64,000 bases of DNA. It comes from Zobellella denitrificans (lineage in GTDB: Bacteria; Pseudomonadota; Gammaproteobacteria; Enterobacterales; Aeromonadaceae). Shown here piece after piece: positions 55,140 to 63,638 of this stretch (within the stretch, counting starts at the first letter, position 1; every line of letters begins with the position of its first letter). The position numbers and the translations under genes were made by a program. The stretch covers positions 1 to 64,000 of the forward strand of contig NZ_NMUO01000006.1 in the NCBI RefSeq assembly GCF_002237365.1, written 5' to 3'. A model generated the notes under the pieces. That model searched no databases. It worked only from the letters and a program-made list of their open reading frames with translations, and was not told the DNA's origin.

Positions 55140-56291
55140 ATGACAACCGCCATTCATTTCGGCGCCGGCAATATCGGCCGCGGCTTTATCGGCAAGCTGC
55201 TGGCCGACGCCGGCATCCACGTGACCTTCGCCGACGTCAATCCGCAACTGGTAGAGGCCCTGAGCAGCCGGCACAGCTACCCGGTGCACATCGTCGGCCA
55301 GGAAGTGCGCACCGACACCGTCACCGGCGTCGACGCCATCGACTCCCGCCGTCCCGAGCTGCTGGAGCTTATCGCCAACACCGACCTCATCACCACCGCC
55401 GTGGGCCCGACCGTGCTCACCCTGATCGCCAGGACCCTGGCCGAGGGCCTGCAACGGCGCTTCGAGCGCGGCAACACCGCCCCGCTCAACATCATCGCCT
55501 GCGAAAACCAGGTGCGCGGTACCACTTTCCTCAAGGGCGAAGTGCTCAAGCACCTGGATGCCCGCTACCTGCCCGAGCTGGAGCAGTTTGTCGGCTTTGT
55601 CGACTCGGCGGTGGACCGCATAGTGCCCCCCTCCACCGACCAGAGCGATCCCCTGGCGGTCACGGTGGAAACCTTCAGCGAATGGATAGTGGATCAGACC
55701 CAGTTCAGGGGCCCCGTTCCCGCCATTCCCGGCATGGAGCTTACCGACAACCTGATGGCCTTTGTCGAGCGCAAGCTGTTCACCCTCAACACCGGCCACA
55801 TCATCACCGCCTACCTGGGCGCCTTGGCGGGCTATCGCACCATCGGCGAGGCCATTGCCGATCCGGCGATCCGGGCGCAGGTCAAGGCCGCCATGCAGGA
55901 AAGCGGCGCCGTGCTAATCCGCCGCTACGGCTTCGACCAAGCGCAGCACCAGGCCTACATCGAGAAGATCCTCGGCCGCTTCGCCAACCCCCACCTGGTG
56001 GACGAAATAGACCGGGTCGGCCGCCAGCCCATCCGCAAGCTGGGCCCCGAAGACAGGCTGATCAAACCCCTGCTCGGCACCCTGGAATATGGCATCGACA
56101 ACGCAAATCTGTTAAAAGGCATTGCCGCCGCCTTCTGCTACCGCAACGAAGACGATCCCCAGGCGGTGGAGCTGCAGCAGCGGCTGGCAACGGAGGGGCT
56201 GAAGACCGCCCTGGCCCACTACACCGGGCTGGACGCCGGCAGCGTCGTCGCCGAGCAGATAGAACAGAGGTACCTCGCGCTCAGCCACTGA
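55140..56291 (+). CDS. mtlD: Mannitol-1-phosphate 5-dehydrogenase
   Basis: MtlD oxidises mannitol 1-phosphate to fructose 6-phosphate with NAD. The 383-residue protein has the N-terminal cofactor motif [22 protein letters not shown] (residues 3-24) with FADVN near 31. The catalytic region has [13 protein letters not shown]-like sequence ([14 protein letters not shown] near 120) and [12 protein letters not shown] near 158. [21 protein letters not shown] near 212 holds the catalytic Lys. Length matches E. coli MtlD. Confidence 0.96.
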   Translation: MTTAIHFGAGNIGRGFIGKLLADAGIHVTFADVNPQLVEALSSRHSYPVHIVGQEVRTDTVTGVDAIDSRRPELLELIANTDLITTAVGPTVLTLIARTLAEGLQRRFERGNTAPLNIIACENQVRGTTFLKGEVLKHLDARYLPELEQFVGFVDSAVDRIVPPSTDQSDPLAVTVETFSEWIVDQTQFRGPVPAIPGMELTDNLMAFVERKLFTLNTGHIITAYLGALAGYRTIGEAIADPAIRAQVKAAMQESGAVLIRRYGFDQAQHQAYIEKILGRFANPHLVDEIDRVGRQPIRKLGPEDRLIKPLLGTLEYGIDNANLLKGIAAAFCYRNEDDPQAVELQQRLATEGLKTALAHYTGLDAGSVVAEQIEQRYLALSH

Positions 56292-56325
56292 GCCGGGGCG
56301 GATTGAGCAGTCGAAGAGCCAGAAC

Positions 56326-56865
56326 ATGATAAGCCGCGAGCAAGAAGCCGAGATTTTCGAACGCCTGCACCGCAGCCCCTCCGCCCGGGGCTTTGTGATC
56401 GCCATGGTCGAGGTGTTCGACGACATGCTCGATCAGTTGATCCAGAAGGTGTTTCGCAAGGACGACTACGCGGTCAAGTTCGCGGTCGAGCCCCTGCTCG
56501 GCACCATGGGGCCGCTGGCGGATCTGGCGGTGCGGCTCAAGCTTGTCTACGGCCTCGGCATCATTTCCCAGCAGCTGTACCAGGACATCGACCGGCTGAT
56601 CAAGCTCAGGGACTACCTCAACAGCCAGGGGCACGAATACCGCCTCGCCGACCCGGAAATCGCCGAGCCGCTCAAGGCGCTGCACATGGTGGCCGCCATG
56701 GAGGTGCAGCCCTTCACGGCGCCGCCCCCGGCCGGCGAGCTGGATCCCGGCCTGCTGCAGATGCAGCAGCAGCGACAGGAGCAGGTGATCCGCTCCGCCC
56801 TGGCGCTGGCGGTGGTCGCCGCCTGCGCCGACATGACCCGGGCCAACCCCCTGCTCGCCGGTTGA
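56326..56865 (+). CDS. mtlR: Mannitol operon repressor MtlR
   Basis: MtlR represses mannitol use in enterics, probably by acting on or through other factors, since it has no classical DNA-binding motif. The 179-residue helical protein has the family core [68 protein letters not shown] (residues 10-77). It follows mtlD by 34 bp and completes mtlA-mtlD-mtlR, the same order as in E. coli. Confidence 0.93.
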   Translation: MISREQEAEIFERLHRSPSARGFVIAMVEVFDDMLDQLIQKVFRKDDYAVKFAVEPLLGTMGPLADLAVRLKLVYGLGIISQQLYQDIDRLIKLRDYLNSQGHEYRLADPEIAEPLKALHMVAAMEVQPFTAPPPAGELDPGLLQMQQQRQEQVIRSALALAVVAACADMTRANPLLAG

Positions 56866-56975
56866 GCCGGCCAAAAATCCCCCGAGATCCCCTCTTGCCC
56901 CTTGCACCTTTGCGCTCAATCAGTATTGTGAAAGAGGCTTTTGTTTACTCACTTTCAAAGAAAGGACACTCGATG

Positions 56976-58079
56976 ATGAAAAAAGTAGGTTTGGTCGGCT
57001 GGCGTGGCATGGTCGGCTCTGTCTTGATGAGCCGCATGGTGGAAGAAGGCGATTTCGCCCGTATCGATCCGGTCTTCTTCACCACCTCCCAGGCCGGTCA
57101 GCCTGCCCCCGACTTCGGTAAAGACGCCGGCACCCTGCAGGACGCCTACGACATCGACGCCCTCAAGGCGCTGGACGTGGTGCTGACCTGCCAGGGCGGC
57201 GACTACACCAAGGAAGTCTATCCCAGGCTGCGCGCCGCCGGCTGGAACGGCTACTGGATCGACGCCGCCTCCGCCCTGCGCATGGACGACGACGCCATCA
57301 TCGTGCTGGATCCAGTCAACGGCAAGCAGATCCAGCAGGCCCTGGACAAGGGCGTGAAGACCTTCGTCGGCGGCAACTGCACCGTCAGCCTGATGCTGAT
57401 GGCCCTGGGTGGCCTGTTCGAGCAGGATCTGGTGGAGTGGGTGTCCGTGGCCACCTACCAGGCCGCGTCCGGCGGCGGCGCCCGCCATATGCGCGAGCTG
57501 GTGACCCAGATGGGCATGCTTCGCGACGAAGTGGCCGCCGAGCTGGCCGCCCCGGGCTCCGCCATCCTGGAGCTTGAGCGCAAGATCACCGAAAAGACCC
57601 GCAGCGGCGATCTGCCGGTGGACAACTTCGGCGTGCCCCTGGCCGGCAGCCTGATCCCCTGGATCGACACCCAGCTCGAGAACGGCCAGAGCCGGGAAGA
57701 GTGGAAGGGCCAGGCCGAGACCAACAAGATACTGCAGACCGGCGCCGCCATTCCGGTGGACGGCCTGTGTGTACGCATCGGCGCCCTGCGCTGCCACAGC
57801 CAGGCCTTCACCATCAAGCTGAAGCAGGACATCTCCATCCCCGAGATCGAGAAGCTGCTGGCCAGCCACAACGACTGGGTGAAGGTGATCCCCAACGATC
57901 GCCAGCTGTCGATGGAAGAGCTGACCCCGGCCGCCGTGACCGGCACCCTCACCGTGCCGGTGGGCCGCCTGCGCAAGCTGAACATGGGCCCCGAGTACCT
58001 GTCCGCCTTTACCGTGGGCGACCAACTGCTGTGGGGCGCCGCCGAGCCCCTGCGCCGCATGCTGCACCTGCTGCCGTAA
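56976..58079 (+). CDS. asd: Aspartate-semialdehyde dehydrogenase
   Basis: Asd reduces beta-aspartyl phosphate to aspartate semialdehyde, the branch point for lysine/diaminopimelate, threonine and methionine. The 367-residue protein matches the proteobacterial Asd family: [15 protein letters not shown] at the N-terminus, [12 protein letters not shown] near 70, the active-site Cys in [12 protein letters not shown] near 135, [14 protein letters not shown] near 160 and [11 protein letters not shown] near 275. Tandem ATGs at 56973 and 56976 are both possible. I use 56976, which gives the E. coli length. It ends at a strong terminator. Confidence 0.95.
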   Translation: MKKVGLVGWRGMVGSVLMSRMVEEGDFARIDPVFFTTSQAGQPAPDFGKDAGTLQDAYDIDALKALDVVLTCQGGDYTKEVYPRLRAAGWNGYWIDAASALRMDDDAIIVLDPVNGKQIQQALDKGVKTFVGGNCTVSLMLMALGGLFEQDLVEWVSVATYQAASGGGARHMRELVTQMGMLRDEVAAELAAPGSAILELERKITEKTRSGDLPVDNFGVPLAGSLIPWIDTQLENGQSREEWKGQAETNKILQTGAAIPVDGLCVRIGALRCHSQAFTIKLKQDISIPEIEKLLASHNDWVKVIPNDRQLSMEELTPAAVTGTLTVPVGRLRKLNMGPEYLSAFTVGDQLLWGAAEPLRRMLHLLP

Positions 58080-58101
58080 GCCAGCACTAACGCGCCGAGC
58101 T

Positions 58102-58127
58102 AACGCCCGCCCTTGGCGGGCGTTTTT
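58102..58127 (+). terminator. Intrinsic terminator after asd
   Basis: A 10-bp stem (AACGCCCGCC with GGCGGGCGTT) closes a CTT loop and is followed by T-rich sequence. It lies 22 bp after the asd stop codon. Confidence 0.88.
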
Positions 58128-58202
58128 ATTTGGCCACCTCAATTTCCGCTCTGCGGTGCTCAGCTTTAGCCGTGCGGCAAACAACACCGGTTCCAAAAAT
58201 CC

Positions 58203-58293
58203 GTCATGCCCGCGAAGGCGGGCATCCAGAAGCGGCCAGCACAGGTCTTGCTCCTGGCTGGGTTCGATGGACTCCCACCTGCACGGGAGTGAC
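58203..58293. repeat. Small MITE-like element with GTCATGCCCGCG ends
   Basis: A 26-base left end (GTCATGCCCGCG with AAGGCGGGCATCCA) and an imperfect inverse (58268-58293) flank about 40 bp. This type of GTCATnCCCGCGnAnGCGGGnATCCA palindrome is a common dispersed repeat in proteobacteria. It occupies part of the 58080-58448 gap between asd and ycaO. The rest holds a terminator and the ycaO promoter. Confidence 0.65.
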
Positions 58294-58448
58294 ATGGCGC
58301 TGGATCTCGCGGCTGAAACCGCGACGACGGGGCGGTGGGGGGATAATCCCCAGCACCCCGTTGCTACGCTTTTCTCCTTCCCACTTGTTCAAATTATCAC
58401 CTCGGGTTAGGATCGCCCCCTTTTTTGCCGATCATGCCCGAGGACACC

Positions 58449-60206
58449 ATGAAAACCTTTATCCCCAGCAAAGATGCCGCCCTGGAAGACTCCATCGACT
58501 ACTTCCAGCGCCAGCTCCAGTCCCTGGGGTTCAACATCGAAGAGGCCTCCTGGCTCAACCCGGTGCCCAACGTCTGGTCGGTACATATCCGCGACAAGGA
58601 CTGCCCGCTGTGCTTCACCAACGGCAAGGGCGCCAGCCAGAAGGCGGCCCTGGCCTCGGCCCTGGGCGAATACTTCGAGCGGCTGGCCACCAACTACTTC
58701 TTCGCCGACTTCTACCTGGGCCGGGACATCGCCGAGGGCGACTTCGTGCACTACCCCAACGAGAAGTGGTTCCCCCTGCCGGCCAGCAACCAGCTGCCCG
58801 CCGGGCTGCTCGACGACTTTACCCGCGGTTTCTACGATCCGGAGCGGGCACTTACCGCCGACATGCTGATCGATCTGCAATCGGGCAACGCCGAGCGCGG
58901 CATCTGCGCCCTGCCCTTCGAGCGCCAGGGCGACAATGAAACCGTCTACATCCCGATGAACATCGTCGGCAACCTCTATGTGTCCAACGGCATGAGCGCC
59001 GGCAACACCAGGACCGAAGCCCGTACCCAAGGGCTGTCGGAGGTGTTCGAGCGCCATATCAAGAACCGCATCATCAGTGAGCGCATCAGCCTGCCGACCA
59101 TCCCCGCCGAGGTGATGGCCCGCTACCCGCACATCCAGGAATCCATCGCGGCGCTGGAAGCGGAAGGCTTCCCCATCCACGCCTTCGACGCCTCGCTGGG
59201 CGGCCGCTATCCGGTGATCTGCGTGGTACTGTTCAACCCCGCCAACAGCACCTGCTTCGCCTCCTTCGGCGCCCATCCCCGCTTCCAGGTCGCGCTGGAG
59301 CGCACCGTCACCGAACTGCTGCAGGGCCGCAGCCTGAAGGATCTGGACGTGTTCGTGCCGCCTTCCTTCGACGACGACGAAGTGGCCGACCACCACAACC
59401 TGGAAACCCACTTCATCGACTCTTCCGGCCTGATCAGCTGGGATCTGTTCAAGGACCAGGCCGATTACGCCTTTGCCGACTGGGACTTCAGCGGCACGTC
59501 CGAGCAGGAATTCAACCACCTGATGGCGGTGTTCAACGAGCTGGAGCAGCCGGTGTACATCGCCGACTATGAACACCTGGGCGTGTACGCCTGTCGTATC
59601 CTGGTGCCCGGCATGTCCGACATCTACCCGGTGGAGGATCTGGAGCTGGCCAACAACAACATGGGGGCCCACCTGCGCGCCACCCTGCTGAGCCTGCCCA
59701 GCAGCGACGCCGACGGCGAGCAGCTGATGGGCCTGTACGAGCAGCTGGAAGAAGAAGGGCTGGACGACTTTACCCGGGTACGGGAGCTGATTGGCATCGC
59801 CCCCAACAAGGGCACCGCCTGGCACACCCTGCGGGTGGGCGAACTCAAGTGCATGCTGGCCCTGGCCGCCGGCGAGCTGGAAACCGCCCTGGACTACGCC
59901 GACTGGACCCTGAGCTTCAACGCCTCCGTCTTTACCGAAGAACGCCACCGCTACTACCGCTGCCTCAAGGCCTCCCTGGAGCTGCACCTGGACGAGCACC
60001 GCGAGCCGGCGCAATACCGGGCCGCCTTCGACAGCATGTTCGGCGCCGACACCGTGGCCCAGGCCTGGCAACAGGTAGCGGGCGAGGCCCGTTTCCACGG
60101 CCTGACCGCCGCCGACGAAAGCCTGGCGGACTTCGCCGCCCACCAGGCGCTGCTGGCCACCTACGAGAAGCTGCAAAAGGCCAAGCGCGCCGCCCAGTGG
60201 GGATAA
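58449..60206 (+). CDS. ycaO: YcaO family protein (ribosomal S12 methylthiotransferase accessory protein)
   Basis: E. coli YcaO assists RimO in beta-methylthiolation of ribosomal protein S12; the YcaO fold uses ATP for amide-backbone activation in other systems. The 585-residue protein has the YcaO domain (about 40-390) with KGASQKAALASALGEYFERLATNYF near residue 62, ARTQGLSEVFERHIKNRI near 185 and the ATP-binding glutamates expected in those helices. A TPR-like C-terminal extension (about 460-585) follows, as in E. coli YcaO. The start at 58449 gives the E. coli length. No azole-peptide precursor was found next to it, so a ribosomal role is likelier. Confidence 0.93.
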   Translation: MKTFIPSKDAALEDSIDYFQRQLQSLGFNIEEASWLNPVPNVWSVHIRDKDCPLCFTNGKGASQKAALASALGEYFERLATNYFFADFYLGRDIAEGDFVHYPNEKWFPLPASNQLPAGLLDDFTRGFYDPERALTADMLIDLQSGNAERGICALPFERQGDNETVYIPMNIVGNLYVSNGMSAGNTRTEARTQGLSEVFERHIKNRIISERISLPTIPAEVMARYPHIQESIAALEAEGFPIHAFDASLGGRYPVICVVLFNPANSTCFASFGAHPRFQVALERTVTELLQGRSLKDLDVFVPPSFDDDEVADHHNLETHFIDSSGLISWDLFKDQADYAFADWDFSGTSEQEFNHLMAVFNELEQPVYIADYEHLGVYACRILVPGMSDIYPVEDLELANNNMGAHLRATLLSLPSSDADGEQLMGLYEQLEEEGLDDFTRVRELIGIAPNKGTAWHTLRVGELKCMLALAAGELETALDYADWTLSFNASVFTEERHRYYRCLKASLELHLDEHREPAQYRAAFDSMFGADTVAQAWQQVAGEARFHGLTAADESLADFAAHQALLATYEKLQKAKRAAQWG

Positions 60207-60220
60207 GAAGCCGCTGATGA

Positions 60221-60258
60221 ATCGGGATGAGTCAACCCTTGGGGCGGCTCATCCCGAT
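60221..60258. repeat. Short hairpin after ycaO
   Basis: An 11-bp perfect inverted repeat (ATCGGGATGAG and CTCATCCCGAT) with a 16-base loop begins 14 bases after the ycaO stop. No T-run is seen; it precedes the true terminator at 60281. Confidence 0.6.
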
Positions 60259-60280
60259 CACACAGGCGATCTTGTCATCA

Positions 60281-60312
60281 AGCAAAACCCCGGCATTGGC
60301 CGGGGTTTTGCT
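60281..60312 (+). terminator. Intrinsic terminator after ycaO
   Basis: A 14-bp perfect stem (60281-60294 with 60299-60312) closes an ATTG loop and contains A- and T-runs at its base. It lies before repeat copy C. Confidence 0.85.
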
Positions 60313-60325
60313 GTATATGGCCGTC

Positions 60326-60886
60326 AGAGCACCATATAGTTTAAAACTTAGGCAATGCCTTCCCCTCTTGATCGAAGGCGTCGATGGCTTCTGACGAGGT
60401 GTAGTCTGTCGGCCAAAGGGCACTCCTCCTCCGGCACGCCGTGAACCCGTCCCTGGGGGCTCCGCCGCGCCTTCCCTGGCGCGGAGGGCCGGCGGAGCAG
60501 TCCCCCTTGTCCTCCCTATCGCACCGCAGCTGCCTGCTGGCACCACCCTCAGACGGCGTCAGAGCTGGAAAGAGGTAACAGGGATGGCCTTCGCCGACCG
60601 TCACCTGCCAGGGGGCGCGAAGCGCCTTGCACCGCCGCCAGCATCGCGAAGCGATGATACGGCGGTTTCCGCGACATCCGGCAGGTGCGAGCCTACAGGG
60701 GGCGAGCTTGCTCGCCGCGACGAGCGGTTTCGGCCTGACCGAACATCCGGTGAATGTCCGCAGCAGGCCAAAACAGCGAGTGTCATATTTTGCGGCGTGT
60801 CGGCGGAGGTGGCCCTGTTGACTCTTCTCTACGTGCAACAGACAGCAAATAGCCGATTGGTCAATCTTTAAACTGATCGGTGCTCT
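60326..60886. repeat. Structured intergenic repeat, copy C (largest)
   Basis: This 561-bp copy lies between convergent ycaO and the ScsC-like gene. Its ends are AGAGCACCATATAGTTTAAA and the inverse of AGAGCACCGATCAGTTTAAA, 16 of 20 identical. The first large stem pairs 60414-60434 with 60489-60509 (17 of 21). The ACCTGCC/GGCAGGT hairpin has a 70-base insert in place of the AGGGAT loop (60610-60679), itself made of nested hairpins. A second extra module (about 60700-60781) is shared with copy D. The bases between 60207 and 60325 hold two hairpins only. Confidence 0.85.
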
Positions 60887-60901
60887 AGGCTCAGGGCGAA
60901 C

Positions 60902-61630
60902 TCAGGACTGCTTGTCCTTGAGGATCTCCTTCAGCCCGGCGGCGTCGATGGCGCCGGGGATCAGGGTGCCGTCGGGGAACACCAGCGCCGGGGTGCCGTT
61001 CAGGCCCAGGCTGCGGAACAGGCTCAGGTTTTCAGTCAGCTTGTCGGCGATCTCCTTGCTGTCGGCCTTGGCCTGCAGCGCCTTGGCGTCCAGCCCCGCC
61101 TTGTCGGCGATGGTGGCCAGGGCCGCCGCCTGCACCCGCTGCTGGCTCATCAGCGCCTGGTGCAACTCCTCGTACTGCCGGGGCGCCTCCCGGGCGGCGG
61201 CCAGGGCCAGGCGGGCGGCCTGCACCGAATCCGGCCCCAAGATGCCGATGTCCTTGACGATCACCTTGAGTTCCGGCTCCGTCTTCAGCACCTCCAGCAG
61301 GCTCTGGTTGAGGCGGCGGCAGTAGGGACAGTTGTAGTCGGTGAAATACACCATTTCTATCTTGCCCCTGGGGTTGCCCATGATGCCGTCGGTCTTGTTG
61401 GCAAACAGCAGTTCGGACTGCTCCTTCAACTGCTGCTCGAACTGCTGCTGCTGAGCCAACTTGTCGTTCTCTTCCAGCTTGATGATGGCCTCGCGCAGTA
61501 TCTCCGGCCGCTCCAGCAGGGTCTCGCGCACCAGCTCCTTGAATTCCTCCCGGCTCATCTCGGCCTGGGCGGCGGGCAACAGGCCCAGGGCCAGCACCGG
61601 CACCAGGGTTTTCAGCAATGTCTGTTTCAT
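60902..61630 (-). CDS. DsbA/ScsC-like periplasmic thiol-disulfide oxidoreductase
   Basis: This 242-residue periplasmic protein has a signal peptide (about 1-22, cleavage after AQA). A helical N-terminal extension (25-75, with a FEQQLKEQ coiled-coil pattern) resembles the trimerisation stalk of ScsC. A DsbA-type thioredoxin domain follows, with active site NCPYC (Cys101, Cys104) and a cis-proline loop GTPALV near residue 215. It would be the missing partner of the ScsB/ScsD pair at 4-7 kb. The start at 61630 is set by the signal peptide; the ORF extends 23 codons further. The last residues abut repeat copy C. Confidence 0.85.
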   Translation of the reverse strand: MKQTLLKTLVPVLALGLLPAAQAEMSREEFKELVRETLLERPEILREAIIKLEENDKLAQQQQFEQQLKEQSELLFANKTDGIMGNPRGKIEMVYFTDYNCPYCRRLNQSLLEVLKTEPELKVIVKDIGILGPDSVQAARLALAAAREAPRQYEELHQALMSQQRVQAAALATIADKAGLDAKALQAKADSKEIADKLTENLSLFRSLGLNGTPALVFPDGTLIPGAIDAAGLKEILKDKQS

Positions 61631-61698
61631 CACGTTCTCGCTTCGGTTTGGGTCAGGGCAGCCTAACAGACCGGCTCGGCCACCAACAGTGCTCGGCA

Positions 61699-62322
61699 CT
61701 ACTTGTTGTTCAGGTAGTCCCGGTCATAAAAGGTACAGACCCACTGGGGCCGGAACACCACCAGCAGGGTAATGGCCATGCCGTTGAGCAGCGCCTCGGG
61801 AAACAGCAGCAGCGGCAAGATGGCCACATAGTTGTCCAGCACCGTCGGCCAGGGATACTGGCCGGACCACACCATAAAGCCGGCCAGGGCCAGGGTCTTG
61901 ACGGCGATGGTCAGGGCGGCATTGAAGAAACCGGCCACAAAGATATACACGAACAGGTGCCGGTAGAGGTAACTATAGGTCAGCAGGAACACGAAATAGC
62001 TGACGCCAAGCGGCAATATCACCCCCAGCAGCAGGTTGACGCCGAACTCATCCCAGGATTCGACGCCAAAAAAGGTCACCAGCAACAGGCTGAGCAGGGC
62101 CATCAGTTGGCTCAGCCGCCAGCCCAGCACCAGGGCCAGCGTGGTCAGGCCGAGAAAGTGCACCTCCAGCCCCTCCTTGACACCGGCCTGCAGCCACCAC
62201 AGGGGCACCAGGGCGATGGCCGCCCCGAAACACAGGTGCTGCCGTGGCTTGTCCGCCAGCCATGCCCGCCAGTCCACGCCCCGGGCGGCGATCGCCAGCA
62301 CCACCAAACTCAGCAAAATCAA
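61699..62322 (-). CDS. Energy-coupling factor-type ABC transporter permease-like membrane protein (CbiM-like)
   Basis: This is a 207-residue inner-membrane protein with about six helices. The segments HFLGLTTLALVLGWRLSQLMALLS near residue 55 and FGVNLLLGVILPLGVSYFVFLLTYSYLYRHLFVYIFVAGF (about 92-131) recall the CbiM-like, single-gene family found without ATPase partners in marine gammaproteobacteria. Metal or vitamin transport is possible; no residue set proves it. The start is a TTG at 62322 with an AAGGAG site six bases upstream. It may be read before the ScsC-like gene on the same strand, with a 68-bp gap. Confidence 0.65.
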   Translation of the reverse strand: MILLSLVVLAIAARGVDWRAWLADKPRQHLCFGAAIALVPLWWLQAGVKEGLEVHFLGLTTLALVLGWRLSQLMALLSLLLVTFFGVESWDEFGVNLLLGVILPLGVSYFVFLLTYSYLYRHLFVYIFVAGFFNAALTIAVKTLALAGFMVWSGQYPWPTVLDNYVAILPLLLFPEALLNGMAITLLVVFRPQWVCTFYDRDYLNNK

Positions 62323-62418
62323 TGTCGGCTCCTTGTGATTATCCTGGTACCAGGCCTGTGGCCGGGCCCGATCATACTACAGGGGCCGGATAACGGCATG
62401 GGCCGTCACCGCCCAGCC

Positions 62419-62458
62419 TTCTGAAAAATCAGAACAACATCCGCAAAAATTCTGAAAA
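62419..62458 (+). promoter_or_regulatory. Candidate enhancer-binding sites upstream of the TRAP operon
   Basis: TTCTGA-AAAA-TCAGAA (62419-62434) is a perfect 16-bp palindrome. A second TTCTGAAAA half-site starts 31 bp later (62450), exactly three helical turns away. The sites lie about 120-135 bp upstream of the predicted sigma-54 transcription start, where enhancer-binding activators normally bind. Confidence 0.45.
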
Positions 62459-62527
62459 CCCGGAATACCCTCTTAAAGGCTCTCATTTAAATCAACAACT
62501 TACCACACAAAACATCCTATTAACCAT

Positions 62528-62543
62528 TGGCATCAAAACTGCA
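62528..62543 (+). promoter_or_regulatory. Candidate sigma-54 promoter of the TRAP operon
   Basis: TGGCA at 62528 and TGCA at 62540 place the invariant GG and GC 10 bases apart, as required for sigma-54. Thirteen of the 16 positions in TGGCACG-N4-TTGCA fit, counting the four free ones. The start codon is 39 bp further on. Confidence 0.5.
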
Positions 62544-62582
62544 ACCTTATTGCTGCACACCCATAACCAAGGAAGCTAACCA

Positions 62583-63530
62583 ATGAAGGTCATCAAACAC
62601 TGTCTGCTCGGCGCCACCCTGGCCCTCTCCGTTACCGCCACCCAGGCCAACGAGTTCATCAACGTGCTCACCGGCGGCACCAGCGGCGTCTACTACCCGC
62701 TCGGCGTGGCCATTTCCCAGCTCTACGGCGAACACATCCCCAACGCCCGGGTGCAGGTGCAGGCGACCCGCGCTTCGGTGGAAAACCTGACCCTGCTGGA
62801 TCGCGGGCGGGGCGAGATCGGCTTCGCCCTGGCCGACAGCGTGGCCGACGCCTGGAACGGGGTGGAGGAAGCCGGCTTCCAGGCGCCGCTGAAAAAACTG
62901 CGTGCCGTGGGCTCCACCTATTCCAACTATATCCAGATCGTGGCCCGGGCCGACAGCGGCATCACCAGCCTGGAAGATCTCAAGGGCAAGCGCATTTCGG
63001 TCGGCGCCCCCCGCTCCGGTACCGAACTCAATGCCCGCGCCATCTTCAAGGCCGCCGGCCTCGGCTACGAGGATTTCTCCCGTACCGAATACCTGCCCTT
63101 CGGCGAGTCGGTGGAACTGATGAAAAACCGCCAGCTGGACGCCACCCTGCAGTCCGCCGGCCTCGGCATGGCCGCCTTCCGGGATCTGGCCTCCCACGCC
63201 CCGGTGGTGTTCATCCCCATTCCCGAGGAGGTGGTCGCCCGCATCGGCAATGACGCCTACCGCACCGGGGTGATCCCCGCCGGCACCTACACCGGCCAGG
63301 ACGCGGACGTGCCCACCGTCAGCATCAGCAACCTGCTGGTCACCCACGAGAAGGTCTCCGACGACACCGCCTACCAGATGGCCAAGCAGGTCTATGAGAA
63401 CCTGCCCGCCCTGGGCAACGCCCACAGCGCCGCCCACGGCATCGATCCCGAGCTGGCGGTGGAAGGGCTGCCGCTGCCGCTGCACCCGGGCGCTGAGCGC
63501 TACTTCAAGGAAAAGGGCCTGCTGAACTGA
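62583..63530 (+). CDS. TAXI family TRAP transporter solute-binding protein
   Basis: This 315-residue periplasmic receptor belongs to the TAXI subclass of TRAP transporters. It has a signal peptide (about 1-22, cleavage after TQA) and the mature start EFINVLTGGTSGVYYPLGVAIS, which is the TAXI signature. IGFALADSVADAW lies near residue 80, KGKRISVGAPRSGTELNAR near 138 and YQMAKQVYENL near 265. TAXI proteins bind glutamate, 2-oxoglutarate or aromatic acids in known cases; the ligand here is unknown. It is the first gene of an operon that continues beyond the window and has a sigma-54-type promoter. Confidence 0.92.
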   Translation: MKVIKHCLLGATLALSVTATQANEFINVLTGGTSGVYYPLGVAISQLYGEHIPNARVQVQATRASVENLTLLDRGRGEIGFALADSVADAWNGVEEAGFQAPLKKLRAVGSTYSNYIQIVARADSGITSLEDLKGKRISVGAPRSGTELNARAIFKAAGLGYEDFSRTEYLPFGESVELMKNRQLDATLQSAGLGMAAFRDLASHAPVVFIPIPEEVVARIGNDAYRTGVIPAGTYTGQDADVPTVSISNLLVTHEKVSDDTAYQMAKQVYENLPALGNAHSAAHGIDPELAVEGLPLPLHPGAERYFKEKGLLN

Positions 63531-63535
63531 GCCCT

Positions 63536-63623
63536 GGGGGGAGCGGCTCCCCCCACCCCCTCGACCCCATATAACACAAGGCCGGAACACATCCGGCCAC
63601 AGGAGGCGGCGCCCCGGGCGCCG
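63536..63623 (+). promoter_or_regulatory. Three hairpins between TRAP receptor and permease
   Basis: Three successive stems occupy the 108-bp gap: 63536-63543 with 63547-63554, 63580-63585 with 63593-63598, and 63607-63613 with 63617-63623. None has a T-run. They could stabilise the abundant receptor mRNA and reduce permease expression, as in other binding-protein operons. Confidence 0.5.
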
Positions 63624-63638
63624 TCCCCAGGAGCAAGC

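Noticed and set aside
58449-60206. ycaO as part of an azole-modified peptide (RiPP) cluster
   Set aside because: No precursor peptide, dehydrogenase or transporter is adjacent. Length and TPR-like tail match the housekeeping YcaO.
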